This document shows, one piece after another, positions 37,466 to 45,867 of a stretch of 64,000 nt of DNA. A program made the translations under genes and the position numbers. The notes under the pieces were generated by a model that was given only the letters and a program-made list of their open reading frames with translations, made no database searches and was not told the DNA's origin. Positions within the stretch are counted from its first letter, which is position 1; every line of letters begins with the position of its first letter. The stretch lies in contig CACKNK010000001.1 in assembly GCA_902601475.1 (NCBI GenBank), forward strand, positions 247,075 to 311,074, written 5' to 3'. The stretch is from an uncultured SAR86 cluster bacterium. GTDB lineage: Bacteria; Pseudomonadota; Gammaproteobacteria; Magnimaribacterales; D2472.

Positions 37466-38569
37466 ATGATAGACTGCTTATTTTTTATAAATGATTTTGA
37501 TTATTTCTACTCACATAGATTTAATCTAGTAAATGAGCTTTGTAAAAATAAAAAAATAGCTGTTGCATGTGATACCTCTAAAGCAAATAAAGAAAATCTA
37601 AAAAAAGTTTTGAACCTTGATATAGAAATTATTCACATCAAGAATATGACTAATGAAGGCATATTAGGTAAGGCTAAACAAATTAGATCTTATATAAATC
37701 AGATAAGATTAAAAAAACCAAAAAATGTTTTTTTTGTCACGCTACAATCCTCATTTCTTGGTTCTATTGGATCAGTTTTTTTAAAGAATACTAGAATTCT
37801 AATGATAGTACCTGGATTGGGTCCAGACTTTTTTCTAAAACATTTAAAATCAAAGTTTAGGCGGATAATTTACTTATTTTCCATGAAATATCTAGGAAGA
37901 AACTCTTCAATAATAGTTCAAAATAAAGATGATGAAAGATTATTTAAAAAAGTTTATAAATTTAAAGAAGTTAATCTTATTTCTGGAAATGGAATTAATA
38001 CTAATGAATTTCCGTTTGAACAAAGAAATAATGATCTACCTAGTTTCCTATTCTTATCTAGGCTGATTAAATCAAAGGGCATATATGTTTTTTTAAAAGC
38101 AGCTAGTCACTTCACAAAAATAAATAAAAATATTAGGTTCAAAATTGGTGGTATTTACGATAAAGATAACAAAGACTCTGTAAACATTGATGAAGTTTTA
38201 GAGATATGTAAAAAAAATAATATTCAGTTTATTGGTGAAGTAAAAAGAAATGAACTTAAAAATATTTTCCATGAATCGGATATCTTTGTTCTCTGCTCTT
38301 CTAGAGAAGGTTTACCACAAACCGCACTAGAAGCCGCATCTACTGGTATGCCGCTTATCCTTTCAAATGTCCCAGGATGCAAAGATTGTGTTAAAAATAA
38401 TGGTAAGTTATTTAATTTTAATAATGTTCCCGAGCTAATTAAATGCATTGAGACTTATTGCAATGATCCAAGCCTTTTGAGCGTAGAGAGTTTGAATTCA
38501 AGGAATATGATATTAAGTCAATTTGAGATGAAATTAATTTCTAAAGAGTATCTAAGAATAATTAATTAA
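37466..38569 (+). CDS. GT4-family glycosyltransferase
   Basis: The 367-residue protein has a GT-B fold with N-terminal half to residue 180 and the family 4 C-terminal domain: FLSRLIKSKGIYVFLKAA near residue 193, FVLCSSREGLPQTALEAASTGMPLILSNVPGCKD near residue 274, which contains the E-x7-E motif that binds the sugar nucleotide. Closest by eye are PglA/CapM-type enzymes that extend undecaprenyl-linked glycans. It lies alone on the plus strand, divergent from the export operon, and its stop codon overlaps that of the next GT4 gene on the other strand. Those two proteins are paralogues of the same length. Confidence 0.86.
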   Translation: MIDCLFFINDFDYFYSHRFNLVNELCKNKKIAVACDTSKANKENLKKVLNLDIEIIHIKNMTNEGILGKAKQIRSYINQIRLKKPKNVFFVTLQSSFLGSIGSVFLKNTRILMIVPGLGPDFFLKHLKSKFRRIIYLFSMKYLGRNSSIIVQNKDDERLFKKVYKFKEVNLISGNGINTNEFPFEQRNNDLPSFLFLSRLIKSKGIYVFLKAASHFTKINKNIRFKIGGIYDKDNKDSVNIDEVLEICKKNNIQFIGEVKRNELKNIFHESDIFVLCSSREGLPQTALEAASTGMPLILSNVPGCKDCVKNNGKLFNFNNVPELIKCIETYCNDPSLLSVESLNSRNMILSQFEMKLISKEYLRIIN

Positions 38570-39669
38570 TTCAAAAAATCAATATAAGGCTTTATAGCTT
38601 TATGCTCAGAAAAGTTATCTTCGATATGTTTCCTGGCATGATTAGACATAATGGTTAGTGAATCTCTTGGCATAGATCTCATTTGTTTCATTTTGATATA
38701 AAGATCGTTCACATTATTAGGTTCACATAGCAGGCCTGTTTTACCATCAATTACTGCGTCTCTACATCCTGGAACGTTTGAAGTTATGCATGGGATCCCC
38801 ATCGAAGAGGCTTCTAACACAGATCTAGGCATTCCTTCTCTATATGATGGCAAAACAAGGCAGTCAACTCTGGCTAATATTTCTTTAGGTTCATCAGTAT
38901 GATCAAAGAAACTTACGTAGTTATTGCTTTTGTTAAGTTGTATTATTTTGGGATCAATACTTCTTGGGTTTGATGAATCATAATCACCGTAAATTAATAA
39001 TCTTGTGTTTGGGAATTCCGGTAAAAGCCTTTTAAATGCCTCTAATAATTCTATCACTCCCTTATCAATAATAAGTCTTCCTAAATATATGAAAATAAAA
39101 TCTTTCTGCTTTTGCCCTCGAAATCGTGGGTGAAATTTTTCTAGATCTACTCCTGATCCGGGTATCAATTCTAGCTGATCTTTATTTGCAAGGTGGTTGG
39201 CTAGCAAAAAATTAAAATCATCTTTATTTTGACAAAAGATTGTTTTTACATATTTATTTGAAAACCTATAAAGCAATTTTACAAAAGAAGTAACAAAGCT
39301 TTTTCTAATAAATACCGTACCTAGACCAGAGATATTATTTATAACTTTTATATTTAAGTTTAGGGCCGCAATCGGACCTAAAATATTATTTTTAATTGTA
39401 AAGTTAAAAAGAAAAATAGGTTTACATTGTTTTAGCAAACGTCTCATATATAAAACTTGAGATAGCAAAGAAAATGGATTTTTACTATGGCTAGAGTAAT
39501 TCAAATCAATAAATTCCGCACCTAGCTGAGATAGCTTAACTGTATAATCATCTCTTTTCGCGATACAAAAAACTTTATATCCTAAGTTTAAAAATGCTGA
39601 GATTGTTTTTCTTCTAAAATTATAGAGATACCAGCTCGAATTTGCAGAAAAAACAATGGACTGTTTCAT
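38566..39669 (-). CDS. GT4-family glycosyltransferase
   Basis: The 367-residue GT-B protein has FSANSSWYLYNFRRKTISAFLNLGY at its start, IFIYLGRLIIDKGVIELLEAF near residue 185 and PSYREGMPRSVLEASSMGIPCITSNVPGCRD near residue 273. These match PglA/CapM-type glycosyltransferases that add a sugar to a lipid-linked glycan. It shares motif spacing and exact length with the convergent GT4 at 37466-38569, so they arose by duplication. On the minus strand it lies three bases after the EpsG gene in one long operon that starts upstream with the chain-length and CofD-like genes. Confidence 0.86.
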   Translation of the reverse strand: MKQSIVFSANSSWYLYNFRRKTISAFLNLGYKVFCIAKRDDYTVKLSQLGAEFIDLNYSSHSKNPFSLLSQVLYMRRLLKQCKPIFLFNFTIKNNILGPIAALNLNIKVINNISGLGTVFIRKSFVTSFVKLLYRFSNKYVKTIFCQNKDDFNFLLANHLANKDQLELIPGSGVDLEKFHPRFRGQKQKDFIFIYLGRLIIDKGVIELLEAFKRLLPEFPNTRLLIYGDYDSSNPRSIDPKIIQLNKSNNYVSFFDHTDEPKEILARVDCLVLPSYREGMPRSVLEASSMGIPCITSNVPGCRDAVIDGKTGLLCEPNNVNDLYIKMKQMRSMPRDSLTIMSNHARKHIEDNFSEHKAIKPYIDFLN

Positions 39670-39671
39670 AA

Positions 39672-40778
39672 CTAAATTGTAAATAACTCTGTGATTAAGC
39701 TTCTATATGGAACCCACCAAAATCTGTTATTTGCAAAAAATAGCCATACGAGTAATACAAGCAAATACCATGCAACAACTAAAAATGTAAATAAATTCTG
39801 AACAGATCTTCTTTCAGTCAATACAAAAGGTAAATTAGAAAAGACAAATAACTGAATTGGGAGTAAATATAACGCGATTCTATCCAGGATAACTGAAGAA
39901 GGAAAAATTGGGTAAATAACAAACATAAATAATGAAACAAATGAGAATATTGTCCAAAGATTTATTTCATGATCATGATAGTGGTTTATCCTAAAGCGCC
40001 TCCTAAGAAGTAAGAAAATTAATGCTGGTACAGCATTCATCGCTAGTCTTATTAATGCACCTTCAGACTGATAATTGCTTTCGATATAAGCATACATAAC
40101 TCTCTCAATTGCATCATTAAGAAATAAATAGTAAGCAAGAATAAAAAATAAAATACCAAAAAAACTTAATAATACTCTGGACTTTGAAACAGCAAATCCA
40201 ATTATTGGAATTAAAATAATTGCCGATTTATGAAGCGTTGCTGCCAAGAATATCAAAATAATAAACTTCAAATTTTTGGCTTTAATTAAACCTGCCAAAC
40301 CAAGCATAGCCAGCCCTAGGGCAGCAGATTGCCTTGTGTAACCCATTGCAACTACGACTATTAAATATGGAAAAGCAATAGTAAGTGCAAGCAATGGTCT
40401 TTGAAAGGATCTACAAAGACTTATTAATCCAATAGAAAAAATAAATCCACATATAAAATTTATACCATAAACTCCTAAACCTAGAGATGCCGATATCCAA
40501 CTAATTAAAAGGTATAATGGGTCAGAGAGATATGCATTTTGTGTATTAAAGATTTCTATTAAAGATAATTCTTTTATTTGATTAAAAGCCATCAAATAAT
40601 TATCCCAATCCCCACCTACCTCTAAACGCAGGCCAATAAGTAGATTTAAATATATAAAAATATAAAACCACAGAATGTTAATTCTGTTATTAAAATAGCC
40701 ACTATCATTTAATTCTCTTCTTTTCCCAAGAAGGGTTAGTAGCGCAAATGAAAAATAAGTTCCTAAATATGCAAACAT
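39672..40778 (-). CDS. EpsG-family polysaccharide polymerase
   Basis: The 368-residue polytopic membrane protein has the EpsG/Wzy markers FIYLNLLIGLRLEVGGDWDNY near residue 45 and MGYTRQSAALGLAMLG near residue 144, and a LHKSAIILIPI segment near residue 182. EpsG proteins polymerise lipid-linked repeat units in the periplasm. At least eight membrane helices are visible. It sits between asnB (seven bases upstream) and a GT4 gene. Alternative: an oligosaccharide ligase of similar fold, but the arginine-rich G-L-R-x-E-x-G-x-D-x-x-Y motif favours EpsG. Confidence 0.85.
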   Translation of the reverse strand: MFAYLGTYFSFALLTLLGKRRELNDSGYFNNRINILWFYIFIYLNLLIGLRLEVGGDWDNYLMAFNQIKELSLIEIFNTQNAYLSDPLYLLISWISASLGLGVYGINFICGFIFSIGLISLCRSFQRPLLALTIAFPYLIVVVAMGYTRQSAALGLAMLGLAGLIKAKNLKFIILIFLAATLHKSAIILIPIIGFAVSKSRVLLSFFGILFFILAYYLFLNDAIERVMYAYIESNYQSEGALIRLAMNAVPALIFLLLRRRFRINHYHDHEINLWTIFSFVSLFMFVIYPIFPSSVILDRIALYLLPIQLFVFSNLPFVLTERRSVQNLFTFLVVAWYLLVLLVWLFFANNRFWWVPYRSLITELFTI

Positions 40779-40785
40779 TTATCTT

Positions 40786-42744
40786 TTAAAACTTTTCTTC
40801 AAGCCATGCCTGAAACATTAGGATTGTCCAAATTTTAGATCCCCAGTCAAAATCTCGTTTCTGATGTTGGTCCCAATAGTATGAAATATGATCAAAATCG
40901 ATGATGTCCTGATTTTTAATTTTTTGAGAGCTCAATAAATCATTTGCCCACTGGTTGAGCGGACCGCGTAACCAGTCACCTAGAGGTATACCAAAACCTG
41001 ATTTTGGCTTTTCGATTAGGTGATTAGGAATATAGTTATTTAATGTGTTCCGTAAGATAAATTTAGTTTTATTATTATGTATTTTAAATTTTGATGGGAT
41101 TTTCCATGAAAACTCAACAAGATTTTTATCCAAGAATGGTGCCCTTGTTTCAAGACTATTGGACATGGCAGCTCTATCAACCTTGCAAAGAATATCATCC
41201 GGCAGGTATGTTAGTTGATCCAAGAACATCATCCTATCGTAGCCAACTGAAAATCCTAGACCTTTTAAATCATTGGTACTTGGGAAGTGATCATAAAAAT
41301 TATCACTATTGTTCTCATAATTTTTAAAAAATGAATTATCAATGTAGGGATCGGACACCAAACTTAAATATAAATCGTCAATGTTTCTAACGCTATCCAA
41401 TCTTTTCCCAGTTTTGTAAATTTTCTCTATTAGAGATTGAAAATTATCTTTAGAAGAAAACTTCAAGAGATTTGATAATAAGTTGATTGGCAATAAACCA
41501 ACAATTGCTGAGATTGACTTTCTTATATGAAAAGGTAAAAAAGATATCTTATTCCAGAACCGATGTGTATAAAGATATCTATTATAGCCTCCAAATAACT
41601 CATCACCTCCATCACCCGATAGAGAGACAGTTACTTTAGATTTTGCTAATTTACTGACTAAGTATGTTGGTATTGCTGACGAATCAGAAAAAGGTTCATC
41701 ATACATGTTTGGTAAATTAGGAATTACATCCATTGAATCGTTAGATGTAACAATAAGCTCAGTATGTTCCGTTCCTAAATGATTGGCGATCATTGCAGCA
41801 TCTTTTGACTCATCAAATTCAGGCTCTTCAAATCCAATGGTGAATGTTTTAACAGGGCCGCTTGAACATTCTTGCATTACAGAGGTTATAAGAGATGAAT
41901 CAATGCCGCCACTTAAAAAACACCCAATAGGTACATCTGAGATCATTTGTGAATTAACACTTTCTTTCAAAAGATGCTGGAATGTGGTTTCAATTTCTTG
42001 AATATTATCTATTTGATTATTTAAGCCATCTCTTGCAGCACTTTCTATAGACCAATACTCTTTAGGTTTTAATTCTCTATCTCTTATTTGATTGAGATTT
42101 GCTTTAATGAATGTCCCCGGAGTAAGTTTATAAATATTTTTGTAAATCGATAGCGGAGATGGTACATAACCAAATTTAAAGTACCTTTTTGCTGCATCCA
42201 TTGATATTTCTTTCTTGAAGCTAGGGTAATAATCCAATGTTTTTAGTTCTGAAGTAAAAATAAATTCATTATTAGAAAAACCAAAATATAATGGTTTTTC
42301 TCCAAGCCTATCTCTTGCAAGATATACCTCTTTTTTTTGTCGATCCCAAATTGCTATTGAAAACATACCAGTAAATTTTTTTAAAGAGGCTTCAAATCCA
42401 AATACTTCAATTGACTTCAGTATTGTTTCAGTGTCTGACATTCCTTTCCAAGAAAAAGATTGATGATTTTTTTCAATTTGATTTCTAATTTCAAGGTGGT
42501 TATATATTTCACCATTAAAAGCGATTATGTATCGTTCCGATTCAGATATCATGGGTTGCGCACCGCTTTTTGAAAGGTCTAAAATTGAAAGACGGGTATG
42601 ACACAATCCAATATATTGATCCATCCAAATCCCTTTTGAATCTGGTCCTCTATGCTTCAAGACATCACAAAACTTATTCATGAGATTGCTATAATCTGAT
42701 TTATCAGATGTATCTAATTTAATAATGCCTGCTAGACCGCACAT
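40786..42744 (-). CDS. asnB: Asparagine synthase (glutamine-hydrolysing)-type amidotransferase
   Basis: The 652-residue protein has the class II glutamine amidotransferase with catalytic Cys2 (MCGLAGI) and RLSILDLSKSGAQPM near residue 52, followed by the ATP-dependent synthase domain with FLSGGIDSSLITS near residue 272 and LSGDGGDELFGGYNRY near residue 382. It makes Asn from Asp or, as in the WbpS-type enzymes of some O-antigen loci, converts a sugar uronic acid to its amide. In a locus that also has two nucleotide-sugar dehydrogenases, the second role is attractive. The gene abuts the nucleotidyltransferase gene, with no bases between stop and start. Confidence 0.9.
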   Translation of the reverse strand: MCGLAGIIKLDTSDKSDYSNLMNKFCDVLKHRGPDSKGIWMDQYIGLCHTRLSILDLSKSGAQPMISESERYIIAFNGEIYNHLEIRNQIEKNHQSFSWKGMSDTETILKSIEVFGFEASLKKFTGMFSIAIWDRQKKEVYLARDRLGEKPLYFGFSNNEFIFTSELKTLDYYPSFKKEISMDAAKRYFKFGYVPSPLSIYKNIYKLTPGTFIKANLNQIRDRELKPKEYWSIESAARDGLNNQIDNIQEIETTFQHLLKESVNSQMISDVPIGCFLSGGIDSSLITSVMQECSSGPVKTFTIGFEEPEFDESKDAAMIANHLGTEHTELIVTSNDSMDVIPNLPNMYDEPFSDSSAIPTYLVSKLAKSKVTVSLSGDGGDELFGGYNRYLYTHRFWNKISFLPFHIRKSISAIVGLLPINLLSNLLKFSSKDNFQSLIEKIYKTGKRLDSVRNIDDLYLSLVSDPYIDNSFFKNYENNSDNFYDHFPSTNDLKGLGFSVGYDRMMFLDQLTYLPDDILCKVDRAAMSNSLETRAPFLDKNLVEFSWKIPSKFKIHNNKTKFILRNTLNNYIPNHLIEKPKSGFGIPLGDWLRGPLNQWANDLLSSQKIKNQDIIDFDHISYYWDQHQKRDFDWGSKIWTILMFQAWLEEKF

Positions 42745-43497
42745 TTAGGTGACCTCATCGTTTTGGATATTGTTTATTACTCTTATATCGTCAACTGTAT
42801 TCAATGATACTGATTCAATATCTTTAGCAATCATCATGCCTTTGACTTTATGTTTTTTGCTTACAAGGTGCTCAATAATATACAAAAAACCATGCTCATT
42901 AGTTTTTTGGCCATATTTATTTGGTAATTCCTCACGAAGCATATCTAGGACAATATCTCTTTTAAATAGAAAAACACCAATATCTCTTTCAGCTCTTCCA
43001 AATCCTTCTTTAAATTCCTCATTGCTTTCTAAAACATTAATAATATTTTTCTTAATGTCTCTTTTAACCATAGTATATGCATCGTCTGAAATAAGGGTAG
43101 GAAAGGCAAAATCTAATTTTTCCTCGTAATAATTTTTTATTAATAACTCAATGGTAGATTTTTTAAGAAAAGCAAGATCTCCCCAAATTAGCAAAATATT
43201 TTCGTTCATCAACGACTGATCTACGGACAAAATGGCATTACCCATTCCAAGCTGCTGCTCTTGAATGAAGAAATGACATGCTGGATTATTCTTAGTTACA
43301 GATTTACTAATCTCATCAAAATTATTTTTATTTACAACTATATTTGACTGTAAACCCAAATCAGAGGTGATTTTGAGCAATCGGTTAATGATTGTCTCGC
43401 CAGCAATTTTATAAAGACTCTTAGAATATCCTAATTCTGATCTGCTACCCTTTCCTGCAGCTGTAATTAAAACTGATATGTTATTTAAATTTGTCAT
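42745..43497 (-). CDS. GlmU-N-like nucleotidyltransferase
   Basis: From the ATG at 43497 the protein has about 250 residues; the longer frame with TTG start at 43533 adds 12 residues with no family match. The N-terminus ISVLITAAGKGSRSELGYSKSLYKIAG has the sugar nucleotidyltransferase signature G-x-G-x-R (residues 12-18) and a Lys after it. FIQEQQLGMGNAILS near residue 79, WGDLAFL near residue 105 and ERDIGVFLFKRD near residue 155 resemble the GlmU uridylyltransferase domain. The sugar-1-phosphate (or other phosphate) substrate is unknown. It overlaps the upstream GT2 gene by 17 bases. Relevant to the CofD-like gene close by: CofC enzymes share the same fold family. Confidence 0.75.
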   Translation of the reverse strand: MTNLNNISVLITAAGKGSRSELGYSKSLYKIAGETIINRLLKITSDLGLQSNIVVNKNNFDEISKSVTKNNPACHFFIQEQQLGMGNAILSVDQSLMNENILLIWGDLAFLKKSTIELLIKNYYEEKLDFAFPTLISDDAYTMVKRDIKKNIINVLESNEEFKEGFGRAERDIGVFLFKRDIVLDMLREELPNKYGQKTNEHGFLYIIEHLVSKKHKVKGMMIAKDIESVSLNTVDDIRVINNIQNDEVT

Positions 43498-44383
43498 AAC
43501 TCTTGTAATTTGTAATTCCATGAAAAATTCCAAGAAAGAATGAGGTTTTTAATTTTCCGAAAAATAATGATATTAACGAAAAAAAGCCATTTCTTGCTGA
43601 CACTCTTATTAAGATTGCAATAATATTTAATAAAGATCTTATAAAGAAATGATCAAAATATTTCTTATTTAAAATAATTGAATTTCGTAAATAAAAATAT
43701 ATCTTTTTCTGATTTAATAATCTTTTGGAAACATCTGGATGATAGTGTTTAGAGGAAAATTGTGATCTTACCTTGCCAGCTTTTTGAAGTCTAAAAAAAA
43801 AGTCTACTTCATCACCAAACATATAATAGCTTGTATCAACATTCCCAATAGTTCTGATAGCAGAGGTTGAAATAAGTGCACCATTAAATAAATGCACATA
43901 ATGATATTGATTATTATTTAAGTATCTTTGTATCGATCTAACTGTATAGTATTTTCTTGGAAGGCTAAAAAGAGATGGCAAATTACTTGATGATAACTTA
44001 GGAAAAGGAAAAACAAATTTTTCGTGATTATTTTCAGAAATTACAATGGATGACAGACAAGAAAAATCATTATTAAAGTTTTTTGTTAGCTCCTCCAGTG
44101 CTTCGCTGTCAGGAAATCCATCGTCATCCATCAGCCAAATAAAATCAAATTTATTATCTAAAGCATAACCTATTGCTGTGTTCCATCCGCCAGCTGAACC
44201 TGTATTTTCCTGCCTAATATACGTACACTCTGAATCCTTGAAATATTCATGAGTTTCATCAGTGCTATCGTTATCAACAATAAGTATTTCATTAGGAGAT
44301 TTCGTTTGCTGCAGAATGCTGCCGTAACATCTTTGTAATAATTTAAACCGGTTGTGCGTAACTACAGCTGCAAGAATTTTCAT
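43481..44383 (-). CDS. GT2-family glycosyltransferase
   Basis: The 300-residue protein has the GT-A fold of family 2: MKILAAVVTHNRFKLLQRC at the N-terminus, ILIVDNDSTDETHE near residue 33, GSAGGWNTAIGYA near residue 62 and FDFIWLMDDDGFPDSEA with the DDD metal site near residue 84. The G-S-A-G-G pattern resembles galactofuranosyl- or rhamnosyl-transferases of the GlfT or WbbL kind. It is likely to add a sugar to the lipid-linked repeat on the cytoplasmic face. A hydrophobic stretch near residues 250-265 may attach it to the membrane. It lies between the CofD-like gene and the nucleotidyltransferase gene. Confidence 0.85.
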   Translation of the reverse strand: MKILAAVVTHNRFKLLQRCYGSILQQTKSPNEILIVDNDSTDETHEYFKDSECTYIRQENTGSAGGWNTAIGYALDNKFDFIWLMDDDGFPDSEALEELTKNFNNDFSCLSSIVISENNHEKFVFPFPKLSSSNLPSLFSLPRKYYTVRSIQRYLNNNQYHYVHLFNGALISTSAIRTIGNVDTSYYMFGDEVDFFFRLQKAGKVRSQFSSKHYHPDVSKRLLNQKKIYFYLRNSIILNKKYFDHFFIRSLLNIIAILIRVSARNGFFSLISLFFGKLKTSFFLGIFHGITNYKSYDKFK

Positions 44384-44443
44384 TAAAAATCATTTTGGAT
44401 ATGATGATATTCACCGAACAAAATCAAAATATTTAATGTGGAT

Positions 44444-45643
44444 TTAAACATAATAAATTTCTTTAATTATATCTAATACCTTCTTGCCACAATGTTTGCC
44501 GCTATTTTCATCATCTTCAAATGATTGATGCAAGATAGGCAAGCTAATTTCTTTAAAGTTATCCTTATCGAAAGGAATATAGTGTTTATTATTATTTCTC
44601 GATTGATTTATTAAAATGTAATCAAAAAAATCACTAAAGCTATATTCTTTTGTAGAAGAGTAGTTTAAGTATTTGAGTGCTCCAAATATAAAATCAGATG
44701 CTTGATAACTTGGTGTCTCATAGTCCTCACCAATATTAGTTATAAAAAACTTCTTTGCCTTTGAATTATTTATAATAATATCTGATACACCTTTGGTCAT
44801 ATAAGTTGGATATAAAGAAGAATGCTGGGTTCCTGATGAATATATAATTATATCTGCGAGCCTGAAAGCTGATTGAACAAGTTGCGTAGTATGAACATAG
44901 CTAGCATTCAGTTCTAAAAAACGCTCTCTTTCATTATTTTCTAGATGATCTAGGCATTTATCTTGTAAAGGTCTGTCCAATAAATAAATCTTTTTAATCC
45001 TGACACTTGACCTAAGTTCAACTATTTGAGCTTCGGAATAAAGGACTTCTCCGTTCTCCCTAATACCAACAAGATATTTATCCTCAATATTAGTAGGTAA
45101 TACAGACCCTCTCAATAAAAAAATTTTTTCAATTTCCTGAGCAACTTTTTCAAGATTTCTATCATTAAGCTGATAAGCTCCTGCATAAATACAATTCATA
45201 ATAGAGCAATCACTGAAATCAAAAACTTTTCCTTTTACTTTTTCAGCAAGTTCAAGATATTCCAAAAATGCTGAGAGAGAAGTTGAAATAAAGTCTGTAA
45301 TATTTTTTGAATTGATGTTTGAGCTCAAAAAAGAAAAATGATTTTTCTTAATCACATCATCAATTGATTTAATTGCTTCCGATCTAGTTATGTTTTTATT
45401 GAATCTGAATGAAAAAAGTTGTTTTATAGACTGGTTTTGGGGATTATCAGGCAACATTAATTCCTGTACTTTGCGAATATCTGAGGGCCCCAACATATTA
45501 AAAAAATCTCTTATCTGACCAGTTGATTTTCCATCATCATAGGCATTTACAATTGAAGTTAATTTGAATTCTGAATGATTTAAAATTTCAGGGATTATAG
45601 TAGAAGCTCCTCTACCACCATTTATTATGACAATATTAATCAT
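44444..45643 (-). CDS. CofD/YvcK-like transferase within polysaccharide operon
   Basis: The 399-residue protein has the CofD/YvcK fold motifs: INGGRGAS (residues 7-14), AYDDGKSTGQIRDFFNMLGPSDIRK (split over residues 34-58), RLADIIIYSSGTQHSSLYPTY (near 261-281) and NIGEDYETPSY near residue 310. The pattern is the one in which CofD binds a nucleotide-diphosphate linked acid and YvcK binds UDP-sugars. In F420 synthesis CofD transfers a phospho-lactyl or phospho-enolpyruvyl group. None of the other F420 genes is present, and the gene lies in a polysaccharide operon next to a GT2, so a glycan-decorating role or a UDP-sugar-responsive role is inferred. The start is ATG. It is followed by the GT2 gene after 60 bases. 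Confidence 0.72.
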   Translation of the reverse strand: MINIVIINGGRGASTIIPEILNHSEFKLTSIVNAYDDGKSTGQIRDFFNMLGPSDIRKVQELMLPDNPQNQSIKQLFSFRFNKNITRSEAIKSIDDVIKKNHFSFLSSNINSKNITDFISTSLSAFLEYLELAEKVKGKVFDFSDCSIMNCIYAGAYQLNDRNLEKVAQEIEKIFLLRGSVLPTNIEDKYLVGIRENGEVLYSEAQIVELRSSVRIKKIYLLDRPLQDKCLDHLENNERERFLELNASYVHTTQLVQSAFRLADIIIYSSGTQHSSLYPTYMTKGVSDIIINNSKAKKFFITNIGEDYETPSYQASDFIFGALKYLNYSSTKEYSFSDFFDYILINQSRNNNKHYIPFDKDNFKEISLPILHQSFEDDENSGKHCGKKVLDIIKEIYYV

Positions 45644-45867
45644 ATTCTCTTTAGCTCATTGACTTAAAATTGTACATAAAACCCCTAAAGCACTAATTAA
45701 AATAAAGCATTTATCTCTATAGGATATGATATCACTTAAGGCCTATCTAAATATCTTTTTTTGGCATGCATGTAAACTTACCTCTGGATATTATTTATAA
45801 TAATTATGGTAAGAATACATTTCTTATTAATTTGAATCTTAAATTCTTAAAGGATTTTGAATACGAT

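Noticed and set aside
43498..43533. Longer N-terminus for the nucleotidyltransferase, starting at TTG 43533
   Set aside because: The extra 12 residues do not fit the family, which begins near the first strand of the Rossmann-like fold after MTNLNN.
44444..45643. F420 biosynthesis
   Set aside because: Only a CofD-like gene is present. No CofC with clear match, CofE, CofG or CofH gene was seen, so a complete F420 pathway is not supported. The LLM-class gene at 30834 does not prove F420 use either.
45644..45867. Small plus-strand frames in the 224-base gap between the CofD-like and GT4 genes, such as a 38-codon frame from about 45765
   Set aside because: The frame looks weakly protein-like, but has no ribosome binding site, no family match and overlaps another short frame. 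It could be a remnant, but I cannot support a gene.
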